Of a stretch of DNA of 64,000 nt, positions 17,254 to 31,674 are shown one piece after another; the stretch's first letter is position 1, and every line of letters starts with the position of its first letter. Source of the DNA: Amycolatopsis sp. MtRt-6 (GTDB lineage: Bacteria > Actinomycetota > Actinomycetes > Mycobacteriales > Pseudonocardiaceae). Under the pieces are notes generated by a model. The model did not search any database. It saw only the letters and a program-made list of their open reading frames with translations, and was not told the origin of the DNA. The position numbers and the translations under genes are program-made. The DNA lies in assembly GCF_017308975.1 (NCBI RefSeq), contig NZ_JADWPD010000007.1:62001-126000 (forward strand). Reading direction: 5' to 3'.

Positions 17254-18870
17254 TTGCCGAGATCCACACAGGGCCGGGTGCGGTCGTTCGCACTGGTGGG
17301 GGCGCTCGTGGCCGGCGTGGGCCTGGCCGGGACGGCCGGGACCGCGGCCGCGGCCGAAGACTCGGCGGTCAAGCCCGCCGTCGTCGGCGCGACCGCCGCG
17401 CCGAACTGGGGTACCTGCCCGGCCGCCACGCTCGCCGGCGTACCCGCGGACCAGGTGCAGCTCTACAGCTGCGCCCGCTACCGCGTGCCCATCGACCACG
17501 ACAACGCCGCGCTGGGCACCATCGACATCGCGATGCTCAAGCGTGCCGCGCGCACGCCCGACAAGCGCGTCGGCTCGCTGTTCCTCAACCCCGGCGGCCC
17601 CGGCGGCTCGGGCCTGCGGATGCCGATCAGCGGCCCGGCCATCTTCCAGCCGCAGGTGCTCGACCGCTTCGACCTGATCGGGTTCGACCCGCGCGGCGTC
17701 GGGCAGAGCAACCCGCTCCGGTGCTTCACCACCCAGGAGGACGCCGACGAGGTCTTCGGCGCCCAGATCTCGGTGCCGCTGAGCCGCGCCGAGATCTCCG
17801 GGACACTGGCCAGCTACCGCGACTACGGCCGGTTCTGCAAGAACAACGCGGGCTCGCTGCTCAACCACATGTCCACCAAGGACGTCGTGCGCGACCTCGA
17901 CAAGCTGCGCGCGGCGGTCGGCGACCAGAAGCTGACCTTCGTCGGCTTCTCCTACGGGACGCTGATCGGCTCGACCTACACGTCGATGTTCCCGAAGCAG
18001 TCGCGCGCGATCGTGATCGACGGCAACGTCGACCCGGCGCTGCGCACCAGCGACGGCGTCCAGTACGACCGGGAACGCGCGCAGGGCTTCGAACTGGCGC
18101 TCGACGCGTTCCTGAAGCGGTGCGACCAGGTGGGCGCGAAGTGCGCGTTCAGCGACGGCAACCCGCGGGCGAAGTTCGACGAGCTGCGGGAGTACCTCCG
18201 CAAGCAGCCGATCACCCTCCCGGGCGCCGACCCGCTCGACATCAACGGGTTCACCGGCGGCGTGGGGAACATCCTGTACTCGCCGGCGGCGTTCACCGGC
18301 CTGGCCGAGGACCTGCAGGCGCTGTACAACGCCATCCACCCGGCGGCGCAGGCGCAGAGCCTGCAGGCGAAGCCGCTGAAGGCGCTCACGCCCGGCAAGC
18401 AGGGGCTGGCCGACCTGAACCCCGACAGCCCGTACACGGGCAACGATTCGTACTTCGCCGTCAACTGCTCCGACAAGCTCTTCAAGATCAGGCAGGAGCA
18501 GGTGCCGGACATCGCCGCGAAGTGGGAGCGCGAGTCGCGGACGTTCGGCCGGTACCAGGCGTTCGCCGACACGGCGGGCTGCCCGGTGTGGCCGGTGAAG
18601 AAGCCGGACGCCTACCGCGGTCCGTGGCGGGCCAAGACCGACGTCCCGGTGGTCGTGGTCGGCAATTACTACGACCCGGCGACGCAGTACAAGTTCTCGC
18701 AGCGGATGGCGGCCCAGCTCGGCAACGCCCGGCTGCTGTCGGTCGACGCGTTCGGCCACTGCATCCTGGGTGACTCCCTGGGCGTCGACAAGGCCGTGGC
18801 CGACTACCTGATCGACCTCAAGGTGCCGGCGAACGGGCAGGTGTTCCAGCCGAACGTCCAGCCGTTCTGA
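17254..18870 (+). CDS. Secreted TAP-family alpha/beta hydrolase (tripeptidyl aminopeptidase type)
   Basis: 538 residues, TTG start with AGGGAGGAG 7 nt upstream. Sec-type signal peptide (RSFALVGALVAGVGLAGTAG, cleavage near AAA-AED about 36). Alpha/beta hydrolase core: GGPGGSG oxyanion loop (about 113), nucleophile elbow GFSYG with Ser233, Asp in NYYDPATQ (about 472) and His in AFGHCIL (about 504), ending in a TAP-like C-terminal domain. It resembles SlpD/TAP exopeptidases of Streptomyces; the likely role is extracellular peptide trimming. A strong hairpin follows the stop. Confidence 0.88.
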   Translation: MPRSTQGRVRSFALVGALVAGVGLAGTAGTAAAAEDSAVKPAVVGATAAPNWGTCPAATLAGVPADQVQLYSCARYRVPIDHDNAALGTIDIAMLKRAARTPDKRVGSLFLNPGGPGGSGLRMPISGPAIFQPQVLDRFDLIGFDPRGVGQSNPLRCFTTQEDADEVFGAQISVPLSRAEISGTLASYRDYGRFCKNNAGSLLNHMSTKDVVRDLDKLRAAVGDQKLTFVGFSYGTLIGSTYTSMFPKQSRAIVIDGNVDPALRTSDGVQYDRERAQGFELALDAFLKRCDQVGAKCAFSDGNPRAKFDELREYLRKQPITLPGADPLDINGFTGGVGNILYSPAAFTGLAEDLQALYNAIHPAAQAQSLQAKPLKALTPGKQGLADLNPDSPYTGNDSYFAVNCSDKLFKIRQEQVPDIAAKWERESRTFGRYQAFADTAGCPVWPVKKPDAYRGPWRAKTDVPVVVVGNYYDPATQYKFSQRMAAQLGNARLLSVDAFGHCILGDSLGVDKAVADYLIDLKVPANGQVFQPNVQPF

Positions 18871-18880
18871 GTGTGAGCCC

Positions 18881-18912
18881 GGTCCCGCGGCCCTTCCCCG
18901 GGCCGCGGGACC
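18881..18912 (+). terminator. Intrinsic-type hairpin after the TAP-family gene
   Basis: Perfect 13-bp stem (GGTCCCGCGGCCC / GGGCCGCGGGACC) with a 6-nt loop TTCCCC, 10 nt after the stop. There is no U-tract, as is common in actinobacteria. Confidence 0.75.
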
Positions 18913-19081
18913 GGCTACCCTGGCGTGGTTGATCTTCGACGAACACGGGAAGCGAGGTGAGCGGCACATGCCAGCGGACAGTCATCGGACGGCCGGGCGC
19001 GCGCTCACCGGAGGTTTCCGGGCGGGCTGAGTCCGGCCGCCCCCTGTCCGGCAGTGCGCGCACGCCGGAAAAGAGCCGGAA

Positions 19082-19786
19082 ATGACCATCTTCGAAATGC
19101 TGCTGCGCGTCGGCGCCGGTGTCGGCCTGGGTGCCGTCATCGGGATCGAGCGCCAGTTCCGCGCCCGGATGGCCGGGCTGCGCACCAACGCCCTCGTCGC
19201 GGTCGGCGCGACGCTGTTCGTGCTGTTGTCCGCCCACGGTTTCGGCGGGCTGGCGTCGAGCGGCGACGCCGACCCGACCCGGGTGGCGGCGCAGATCGTC
19301 TCGGGCATCGGGTTCCTCGGCGCCGGGGTCATCATGCGCGACGGCCTCAACGTCCGCGGCCTCAACACGGCGGCGACGCTGTGGTGTTCGGCCGCGGTCG
19401 GCGCCCTGGCCGGCGCGGGCCTGTACCCGGTTGCGGCGGCCGGGACCGCCGTCGTGGTCGGGGTGAACGTGGTGCTCCGCCCGCTCGGCCGCGCGGTCGA
19501 CCGGCGCCCGGAAGCGGGCGACGAGACGCCGGCGAGGTACGAGTTCCAGGCGGTGACGCGCGACGCGACGGAAGCGCACGTACGGGCGTTGCTGGTGCAG
19601 TCGTTGACCCGCACGGACTTCCGGCTGCTGTCGGTGCTCAGCACGGACCGCGCGGACCGCACGGTCGAGGTGCGCGCCGAGCTGATCGGCGACCAGCGCG
19701 ACGACGCCCAGATGGAAGCGGCGGTGTCACGGCTGTCGCTGGAGCCGTCGGTGTCGAGCGTGCGCTGGGACGCCGTGCCCGCATGA
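19082..19786 (+). CDS. MgtC/SapB-family membrane protein
   Basis: 234 residues. Four to five hydrophobic segments in the first 150 residues with MgtC hallmarks GAVIGIERQFRARMAGLRTN (19-38), GFLGAGVIMRDG (about 80) and RGLNTAATLWCSAAVG. A C-terminal ACT-like cytoplasmic domain follows (about 155-230). MgtC proteins modulate membrane energetics and Mg2+ adaptation; there is no evidence here for transport. A short open frame (18968-19030) precedes it; see findings. Confidence 0.87.
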   Translation: MTIFEMLLRVGAGVGLGAVIGIERQFRARMAGLRTNALVAVGATLFVLLSAHGFGGLASSGDADPTRVAAQIVSGIGFLGAGVIMRDGLNVRGLNTAATLWCSAAVGALAGAGLYPVAAAGTAVVVGVNVVLRPLGRAVDRRPEAGDETPARYEFQAVTRDATEAHVRALLVQSLTRTDFRLLSVLSTDRADRTVEVRAELIGDQRDDAQMEAAVSRLSLEPSVSSVRWDAVPA

Positions 19787-19790
19787 GCGC

Positions 19791-19825
19791 GGAGGCCTCC
19801 CCGCTCGCCGAGCGGGGAGGCCTCC
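19791..19825. terminator. Bidirectional terminator between mgtC-like gene and acn
   Basis: Perfect 16-bp stem (GGAGGCCTCCCCGCTC / GAGCGGGGAGGCCTCC) with a 3-nt loop, between the convergent stops at 19786 and 19838. It can serve both strands. Confidence 0.85.
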
Positions 19826-19837
19826 GGGGACCGCTGC

Positions 19838-24302
<4,465 letters not shown>

Positions 24303-24306
<4 letters not shown>

Positions 24307-24698
24307 CCGCGGGCCTTGAGCTTGCGCCAGCCACCCGCCCGGTTGTTGGCGATGATCTGCCGGAACATCGCCAGCAGCGCGGGGGCGTTGATCCGCTCAC
24401 CCTCCCGGAAGGCCACCGTCCGCGCGGTCTTGTTGCCGTGCCCGGCGGTGATGATGCCCTCCGGGTCGGGGACTATGCCGCCGTCGTAGACGAACACGTT
24501 GACGTGGTCCTTCGCCGCCAGCAGGGCACAGATGTTGCCCTGCAGCACGAAGTAGGGCTGCCGGGTGCGCTTGATCGTCTCGACGACCTCGGGGTCGGCG
24601 GCGTGCACCAGTTCGCGGACCTCCCGGCAGATTGCCTGCTGCCATCCGGGCAGGGCATCGATGTAGGCGTCCACGCGCGGCTCGACGACGTAGGTCAT
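24303..24698 (-). CDS. DUF1801-family protein
   Basis: 131 residues. YdhG/DUF1801 domain: VDAYIDALPGWQQAICREVR, then VVETIKRTRQPYFVLQGNIC, VNVFVYDGG and the ending NNRAGGWRKLKARG. Function unknown; related proteins are small cytosolic folds of the iron-chaperone frataxin-like type. Its stop shares the CTAG tetranucleotide with the stop of the convergent ripA-like gene. Confidence 0.75.
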
Positions 24699-24707
24699 GG
24701 AGCGAGT

Positions 24708-25478
24708 ATGCGCGAAATCGGCTCGACGTGGCGGCCACCCGGGCCACAAGATCGCCCGGTGGATGCCGAACTGAACGCGCTGCGGCGCGACCGGATGCGC
24801 TGGAACGCGCCGCTGTCGGAAGCCCATGCGGAGCTGCTGCTCGACCGCATGGCCCTCGAGCCGGGGGAGCTGACCGACCTCGGCTGCGGCTGGGGCGAGC
24901 TGCTCCTGCGTGCCGTCGCCCGGGTGCCGGACCTGCGCGGCACCGGCGTGGACACCGACGCGGACGCGCTGGCCCGCGGCCGGTCGGCCGCCCGGCGGCG
25001 CGGCCTGGACGCGCGCGCCGGGTTCACCGAAGCCGACGCGGCGAGCTGGGACGTGCCGGCCGGCCGGGTGTTCTGCATCGGTGCTTCGCACGCCTTCGGG
25101 ACGACCCGGGAGGCACTCGACCGGCTCGGCCGCGTCGTCCGGCCGGGCGGCAGGCTGCTCTACGGCGACGGGTTCTGGGCCGTGCCGCCCGGGCCGGTCG
25201 CGGCGGAGATGTTCGGCGACGGCGTCCTGGCCCTGCCGGACCTGCTCGACGCGGCGGCCGAGACGGGCTGGCGGGTGCTCCACCTCAGCGTCGCCGACCA
25301 GCTGGAATGGGACGACTTCGAGTCGACGTCGCGGCTGCGCTGGCAGGAGTGGCTGCTCGCGAACCCGGCCGACCCGCGGGCCGCCGGAGTACGGGACTGG
25401 CTCGACACCCGCCAGCGCCAGTACGTGCGCGAATACCGGGGCGTGCTGGGCTTCACCTACCTCGTGCTGGGCCGCTAG
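24708..25478 (+). CDS. SAM-dependent methyltransferase (small molecule, class I)
   Basis: 256 residues from ATG 24708; GTG 24759 would remove 17 poorly conserved residues. Class I SAM fold: LTDLGCGWGELLLRAVARVP (motif I), GTGVDTDADALARGR (motif II), FCIGASHAFG (motif post-II) and VVRPGGRLLYGDGFW. The target cannot be deduced. It is divergent from the DUF1801 gene with 9 bp between starts, and 9 nt ahead of mobA. Confidence 0.8.
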   Translation: MREIGSTWRPPGPQDRPVDAELNALRRDRMRWNAPLSEAHAELLLDRMALEPGELTDLGCGWGELLLRAVARVPDLRGTGVDTDADALARGRSAARRRGLDARAGFTEADAASWDVPAGRVFCIGASHAFGTTREALDRLGRVVRPGGRLLYGDGFWAVPPGPVAAEMFGDGVLALPDLLDAAAETGWRVLHLSVADQLEWDDFESTSRLRWQEWLLANPADPRAAGVRDWLDTRQRQYVREYRGVLGFTYLVLGR

Positions 25479-25487
25479 GGTGCCTCG

Positions 25488-26033
25488 GTGCGCTACGCGG
25501 GGATCGTGGTGGCCGGGGGTTCGGCCCGCAGGCTGTCCGGTGTGGACAAGCCGGCCCTCTCGGTGGGCGGCAAGCCGTTGCTGGCCCGCGCGATCCACGC
25601 CCTGGACGGTGCCGAGCGGGTGATCGCGGTCGGCCCCCGGCGGCCCGGCTTCGACGTGCTGTGGACCCGCGAGCCGGTGCCCGGCACCGGCCCGGTGGCG
25701 GCGCTGGCGGCGGGCCTGGCGTTCGTGCCCGAAGACGTCGAGGCGGTCGTGGTGCTGGCCGCCGATCTCCCGGGCGTCCGCCGGTCCACAGTGGACAGGC
25801 TGCTGGCGGCGCTCGGCGACGGCGACGGCGCTGTCCTGGTGGACGCCGCGGGGAAGCGGCAGTGGCTGCTGGGCGCCTGGCGGGCCGCGGCGCTGCGGGC
25901 CGCGCTGCCGGAGCAGGTGGAGAACGCGGCGTTGCGCCGGGTCCTGGGCGGGCTGGCGGTCGCCGAGGTCCCGGCGGAACGCGGCGAAGCGGAGGACATC
26001 GACACGCCCGAGGACCTCGAACGGCATCGCTGA
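25488..26033 (+). CDS. mobA: Molybdenum cofactor guanylyltransferase
   Basis: 181 residues, GTG start. It transfers GMP to molybdopterin. The N-terminal nucleotide loop is VVAGGSARRLSGVDKPALSV (7-26), a variant of GGxSxRMGxxK; DLPGVRRSTVD near 93 is the metal-binding region; and the end has DIDTPEDLERH. No other molybdenum cofactor genes are nearby. It could alternatively be a general NTP-transferase, but motif order favours MobA. Confidence 0.82.
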   Translation: MRYAGIVVAGGSARRLSGVDKPALSVGGKPLLARAIHALDGAERVIAVGPRRPGFDVLWTREPVPGTGPVAALAAGLAFVPEDVEAVVVLAADLPGVRRSTVDRLLAALGDGDGAVLVDAAGKRQWLLGAWRAAALRAALPEQVENAALRRVLGGLAVAEVPAERGEAEDIDTPEDLERHR

Positions 26034-26231
26034 GCCGGCCGGGTGCGGGTGCGGGCCGGCCGGGGGCCGGACAGGGGCTTCACAGGTGCCACACCGCTGA
26101 CCGTGTTGGCTGATCGTGGGCCAGGTGCGTGGCGTCCGCGTGCCGGATGCGACGGACGACCGGGGGCGCAGTACGGTCGCACCGCGTGATCACCGTCGCG
26201 GGGGCGGCGCACGAGAATTCGAGGAGGCAGA

Positions 26232-27305
<1,074 letters not shown>

Positions 27306-27312
27306 CCCGGCG

Positions 27313-28257
27313 ATGGCGAAGAACGAGAAGGGCGACCGCCCCTCGTGGGCGCCGCCGGTCCTGCGCGGCGACCGCCTGGAAGCCGGGCTCCGGACGTTGG
27401 AGCTCGACGTCCGCCGCCGGCTCGACGGGCTGCTGCAGGGCAACCACCTCGGCCTGGTGCCGGGGCCGGGCTCCGAGCCCGGCGAGGCCCGCCCGTACCA
27501 ACCCGGCGACGACGTGCGCCGGATGGACTGGGCGGTCACCGCCCGCACCACGACCCCGCACATCCGCGAGACCGTGGCCGACCGCGAGCTGGAGACGTGG
27601 GTGGTCGCCGACCTGTCGGCGAGCCTCGACTTCGGCACCGCGCTGTGCGAGAAGCGCGACCTGGTGGTCTGCGCCGTCGCGGCGGTCGCGCACCTCACCG
27701 GAGGCGGCGGCAACCGGATCGGCGCGCTGGTCTCCACCGGCGCCGACACCACCCGCATCCCGGCCCGCGGCGGCCTCGCGCACGCCCGCGGGCTGGTGCG
27801 CAAGCTCGCCGAGACACCGCGCGCGGCCGAGGGCACCCGGGGCGACTTCGCCACCGCCCTCGAAGCGCTGCGCCGTCCGCCGCGCCGCCGTGGCCTGGCC
27901 GTGGTGATCTCCGACTTCCTGGGTGACACGTCCTGGGAGCGGCCGCTGCGGGCGCTGGGCGGGCGCCACGAACTGATCGCGATCGAAGTCCTCGACCCGC
28001 GCGACGTCGACCTGCCCGAGGTGGGCACCGTCGTGCTGGCCGACCCGGAGACAGGGAAACAGCGCGAAGTGCACGCTTCGGCCTTGCTGCGCAAGGAGTT
28101 CGGGGCCGCGGCCCACGCCCACCGGCAGAAGGTGGCGGCCGGCCTGCGGCGCGCGGGCGCGGCCCACCTGACGCTGCGCACGGACGCCGACTGGATCGCC
28201 GACATGGTGCGGTTCGTCGTCGCCCGCAAGCGCCGCTGGTCGGGGGGTGTCGCGTGA
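27313..28257 (+). CDS. DUF58-family protein (Rv1480-like)
   Basis: 314 residues, 7 nt after moxR1. DUF58 signature RPYQPGDDVRRMDWAVTART (about 59-78), followed by a VWA-like DLSASLDFG with a MIDAS-type DxSxS. DUF58 proteins are partners of MoxR ATPases, possibly adaptor or substrate-binding subunits. There is no membrane segment, unlike many DUF58 proteins. Confidence 0.88.
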   Translation: MAKNEKGDRPSWAPPVLRGDRLEAGLRTLELDVRRRLDGLLQGNHLGLVPGPGSEPGEARPYQPGDDVRRMDWAVTARTTTPHIRETVADRELETWVVADLSASLDFGTALCEKRDLVVCAVAAVAHLTGGGGNRIGALVSTGADTTRIPARGGLAHARGLVRKLAETPRAAEGTRGDFATALEALRRPPRRRGLAVVISDFLGDTSWERPLRALGGRHELIAIEVLDPRDVDLPEVGTVVLADPETGKQREVHASALLRKEFGAAAHAHRQKVAAGLRRAGAAHLTLRTDADWIADMVRFVVARKRRWSGGVA

Positions 28258-28330
28258 GGGAGCTTGCGACCGAACCATTCAACACTGCGTTTCCGGCTCA
28301 GGCGGCGCCGAGCGTCAGCGAGGTGTGCGC

Positions 28331-29311
28331 GTGAGTCTGACGGGGTTCGCCTCTCCGTGGTGGTTCCTGCTGCTGATCGCGGTCGCCGCGGTCGCGGTCG
28401 GGTACGTGCTCGCCCAGCGGGCGCGCCGGAAGCGGACCATGCGGTTCGCCAACCTGGACCTCCTCGAGAAGGTCGCGCCGAAGAGCCAGGGCTGGGTCCG
28501 GCACGTGCCGGCCGTGCTCATCGTGCTGTCCCTACTGCTGCTCACCGTGGCGCTGGCCGGGCCGACCGCCGAGCAGAAGGTGCCGCGCAACCGGGCCACC
28601 GTGATGCTGGTGATCGACGTGTCGCTGTCGATGGAAGCCACCGATGTCGCGCCGACGCGGCTGCAGGCGGCCCAGGAGGCGGCGACGAGCTTCGCGCGGA
28701 ACATGACGCCGGGGATCAACCTGGGGCTGATCTCGTTCGCGGGCACGGCGACGGTGCTGGTCAACCCGACCACCGACCGCAACGGCGTGATCAAGGCGAT
28801 CGAGAACCTGAAGCTGGCCCAGTCGACGGCGACCGGCGAAGGCATCTTCGCGGCGCTGCAGTCGGTGGAGAGCTTCTCCAGTGTCGTCGGCGGCGCCGAC
28901 GGGCCACCGCCGGCCCGGATCGTGCTGATGTCGGACGGGAAGCAGACGGTCCCGGAGGACCTGTACGCGTCCCGCGGCGGGTACACCGCGGCGCAGGCGG
29001 CGAAGCAGGCCGGCGTGCCGATCTCGTCGATCTCGTTCGGCACCACCCACGGTTCGGTCGACATCGACGGCAAGGCCCAGCCGGTGAGCGTGGACGACGA
29101 GTCCCTGCGCGAAATCGCCCGGCTCTCCGGCGGCGACTTCTACAAGGCGGCGAGCGCCGAGGAGCTGAAGAAAGTCTACGCGGACCTCGGCGAGCAGATC
29201 GGCTACGAGCTGAAGGACGCCGACGCGAGCAAGCCGTGGGTCGTGGTGGGCACGCTGATCCTCATGCTGGGCGCGGCGGCGAGTCTCTTCTTCGGGCAGA
29301 GACTGCCGTGA
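28331..29311 (+). CDS. Membrane VWA-domain protein (Rv1481-like)
   Basis: 326 residues from GTG 28331 (GCGAGG 7 nt upstream; GTG 28325 possible). N-terminal membrane segments (WFLLLIAVAAVAVGYVL and HVPAVLIVLSLLLLTVALAG), an extracytoplasmic VWA domain with MIDAS DVSLSMEATD (about 96), VLMSDGKQTVPEDLY, and a C-terminal membrane helix (VVVGTLILMLGAAASLFFG). Third component of the MoxR module, which supports cell-envelope integrity in mycobacteria. Confidence 0.9.
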   Translation: MSLTGFASPWWFLLLIAVAAVAVGYVLAQRARRKRTMRFANLDLLEKVAPKSQGWVRHVPAVLIVLSLLLLTVALAGPTAEQKVPRNRATVMLVIDVSLSMEATDVAPTRLQAAQEAATSFARNMTPGINLGLISFAGTATVLVNPTTDRNGVIKAIENLKLAQSTATGEGIFAALQSVESFSSVVGGADGPPPARIVLMSDGKQTVPEDLYASRGGYTAAQAAKQAGVPISSISFGTTHGSVDIDGKAQPVSVDDESLREIARLSGGDFYKAASAEELKKVYADLGEQIGYELKDADASKPWVVVGTLILMLGAAASLFFGQRLP

Positions 29312-29312
29312 G

Positions 29313-29822
29313 TCAGGCTCGGCGGACGCCGTAGAGGCTTCCGCCGAGCAGGGTCACCCCGGACAGCGTGCCGCTGACGAACGGCACCCACGCCGCGGCG
29401 CTCCCGAGCAGGGCGAGCCCGACGACGCCGAGCACGGTCAGGACCACGCCGACCACGAGGATCGACCGGGTCTTCCACGCCGAGGCGAGCGCGACGAAGT
29501 GCAGGCCGACGATCGTGGCGATCCAGGCGACGTTGGCCTGCACCGGCGCGTCCAGCAGGCTCAGCACGAAGAACCCGGCGACGAGCAGCACGACCTCGCC
29601 GACGACGATGACGCGGTAGCTCGGCCCGAACATCGGCCGGCCGTCCAGGGTCGGCCGGCCGCCCGCGCGGATGCCGAGGACGATCACCGCCGCCAGGGCG
29701 AGCACGGCGAGGGCGCGCAGCACCCAGCCGAGTACCGCGGGGAGCGGGTCACCGGAGTTGACGAGGACGAAGACCGTGCCGAACGCGGCGCCGATGAGCG
29801 CCCCCAGGAACTGCTGTCGCAT
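29313..29822 (-). CDS. Hypothetical membrane protein
   Basis: 169 residues, not recognised. About five hydrophobic helices: FLGALIGAAFGTVFVLV, ALAVLALAAVIVLGI, VIVVGEVVLLVAGFFVLSLL, IATIVGLHFVALASA and ILVVGVVLTVLGVVGLALL. It is the last of a three-gene minus-strand run with trmL and a thioesterase and is convergent with the VWA gene, its stop lying 1 bp from that gene's stop. Confidence 0.65.
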   Translation of the reverse strand: MRQQFLGALIGAAFGTVFVLVNSGDPLPAVLGWVLRALAVLALAAVIVLGIRAGGRPTLDGRPMFGPSYRVIVVGEVVLLVAGFFVLSLLDAPVQANVAWIATIVGLHFVALASAWKTRSILVVGVVLTVLGVVGLALLGSAAAWVPFVSGTLSGVTLLGGSLYGVRRA

Positions 29823-29831
29823 CCGGTGAAC

Positions 29832-30287
29832 CTACCGGAAGCCGTTTTGGCGCCACGCTTCGTAGACGGTGATGGCCGCGGTGTTGGCCAGGTTGAGCGA
29901 GCGGTTGGACGGCCGCATCGGCAGCCGGACCCGCTCGGTGACCTCGGGTGCTTCCTGAACCTCGACGGGCAAGCCCACCGATTCCGGCCCGAACATCAGG
30001 ACGTCGCCCGGCGCGTAGGCGACGTCGGTGTACAGCCGCGTCGCCGAGGCGGTGAACGCGTAGACCTTGGCCGGCAGCAGCACTTCCCAGGCCGCGGCCA
30101 GCGAGGCGTGGACGTGGACGCGCGCCAGGTCGTGGTAGTCGAGCCCGGCGCGGCGCAGCTGCTTGTCCGCCAAGGTGAAGCCGAGCGGCTCGACCAGGTG
30201 CAGTTCGCAGCCGGTGTTCGCGGCCAGGCGAATCGCGTTGCCGGTGTTGGGCGGGATTTCCGGCCGGTAGAAGAGAACGCGGAACAC
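29832..30287 (-). CDS. trmL: tRNA (cytidine/uridine-34-2'-O)-methyltransferase TrmL
   Basis: 151 residues. SPOUT-fold ribose methyltransferase of the wobble base in tRNA-Leu. Motifs: YRPEIPPNTGNAIRLAANTG (8-27), LMFGPESVGLP (about 97) and the knot MRPSNRSLNLANTAAITVYE (about 124-143). GTG start. Length is exactly that of the family. 4 nt from the upstream thioesterase gene. Confidence 0.92.
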   Translation of the reverse strand: MFRVLFYRPEIPPNTGNAIRLAANTGCELHLVEPLGFTLADKQLRRAGLDYHDLARVHVHASLAAAWEVLLPAKVYAFTASATRLYTDVAYAPGDVLMFGPESVGLPVEVQEAPEVTERVRLPMRPSNRSLNLANTAAITVYEAWRQNGFR

Positions 30288-30291
30288 GGGC

Positions 30292-30714
30292 TCAGTCCCC
30301 GAGCAGGGTCGCGTAGACCTTGCGGACCGCGTCGGGCGGCGCCTGCGGCCGCAGCGTGGCCGGGTCGATGAAGACGTACCGGATGGTCGCGGCCGCGATC
30401 GGGGTCTCGCCGCGGTGGATTTCGAAGTCGAAGATCAGCGACGTCGTGCCGAGGTGGTTCAGGTACTGGGCGACGACCAGTTCGTCGTCGTAGCGGGCGG
30501 GGGAGCGGAACTTGAGGTTCGCCTCGGCGACCACGACGTCGGTGCCGTGGGCGAGGAACTCGTCGTGCGAGCCGAACAGCGTCTTCTCCGCCTCGAAGGA
30601 GCACATGTCCACATAGGCCAGGTAGTGGGCGTTGAAGACGATGCCCTGCCCGTCGCACTCGTGGTAGCGCACGCGCAGCGGCATCTCGGCGATCGGGCGG
30701 CGAGGTGCGGTCAC
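30292..30714 (-). CDS. Acyl-CoA thioesterase (4HBT hotdog family)
   Basis: 140 residues, GTG start. Single hotdog domain with RVRYHECDGQGIVFNAHYLA (14-33), which carries the catalytic Asp of the 4-hydroxybenzoyl-CoA thioesterase type, then YVDMCSFEAE and SLIFDFEIHRGETPIA. The acyl-CoA substrate is unknown. Likely co-transcribed with trmL. Confidence 0.82.
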   Translation of the reverse strand: MTAPRRPIAEMPLRVRYHECDGQGIVFNAHYLAYVDMCSFEAEKTLFGSHDEFLAHGTDVVVAEANLKFRSPARYDDELVVAQYLNHLGTTSLIFDFEIHRGETPIAAATIRYVFIDPATLRPQAPPDAVRKVYATLLGD

Positions 30715-30729
30715 GCGCCTTAATCTAGT

Positions 30730-31674
30730 TCAGCCGTGCAGGGCCCGGTACGCGGCCGCCGCGCCCGGCTGCAGCGGCACCGGCTGTGTCCCGATCAGCG
30801 TGCGCACGTCGAGGAACTGCGTACCCACCGCCTCGGCCGGCACCAGCGCGGTGGCGCGTTCGACGAGCAGCCGGACCACCGCCGCGGCGACGTCGTCGGG
30901 CAGGGAAGGGGCGCACACCAGCAGGTTCGCCACGCCGATCGTGCTCAGCGCGCCCACTCCGCGGTACGCGCCGTCGGGGACCTGGACCTGGTCGTACACC
31001 GGGCCGTACGCCGCGCGCAGGGCCGGGACCACCGAGTCCAGCGGCAGCAGCGCGATCGGCGTCGTCCGGTTCAGCTCGGTCAGTTTCGGGGTCGGGACAC
31101 CACCCGACCACAGCATCGCGTCGACGCGGTGGCCGGCCAGGGCGCGGACCGCGTCGTCGAACAGCAGGTTCCGGGCGGCCACCGCGACACCCGCCTTGGC
31201 GAACAGGCGCTCGCCGAGCTGGGCCGCGCCGGAACCGCTCGCGCCCAGGGACACCGCGCGCCCGGCGAGGTCGGCGAGCTTCCGCACCGGCCCGTCCGCC
31301 CGCACGACCAGCTGCAGGTAGTTCTCGTACACGCGGCCGAGCGCGCGCAGCGGCACCTTCCCGGCGAACGGCGGGCCGCCGCCGAGCGCGGTCTGGGCGA
31401 CGTCGGCGAGCACCAGCCCGAGGTCGGCCTGTCCCCGCTGCACCAGCCCGACGTTGGCGACGCTCGCCTCGGTCGGCACGGCGGTGGCGTGCAGCAGCGG
31501 TTCCGCGCGGTTCAGCTCGGCCGACAGCAGCTCGGCGAAGGCCAGGTAGAACCCGCCGCGCTCGCCGGCGGCGATGGTCAGCGGGCGCTCCGGGCCTCGG
31601 TATCCCGACGTCGAGCACCCGGCCAGCGCGAGGCCGAGGCCGCCGAGCAGGGCCGTGCGGCGGGTGAGCGTCAT
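30730..31674 (-). CDS. TAXI-family solute-binding lipoprotein
   Basis: 314 residues. Lipoprotein signal with twin Arg and lipobox (TRRTALLGGLGLALAGC, Cys about 20). TAXI/TRAP-type binding domain: LTIAAGERGGFYLAFAELLS, VGLVQRGQADLGLVLADVA, GAAQLGERLFAKAGV and FDDAVRALAGHRVDAMLWSGG. There are no DctQ/DctM membrane subunits nearby, so it is not an ordinary TRAP transporter. Its start overlaps the end of the histidine kinase gene by four bases, which suggests it works with that sensor. Confidence 0.82.
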   Translation of the reverse strand: MTLTRRTALLGGLGLALAGCSTSGYRGPERPLTIAAGERGGFYLAFAELLSAELNRAEPLLHATAVPTEASVANVGLVQRGQADLGLVLADVAQTALGGGPPFAGKVPLRALGRVYENYLQLVVRADGPVRKLADLAGRAVSLGASGSGAAQLGERLFAKAGVAVAARNLLFDDAVRALAGHRVDAMLWSGGVPTPKLTELNRTTPIALLPLDSVVPALRAAYGPVYDQVQVPDGAYRGVGALSTIGVANLLVCAPSLPDDVAAAVVRLLVERATALVPAEAVGTQFLDVRTLIGTQPVPLQPGAAAAYRALHG

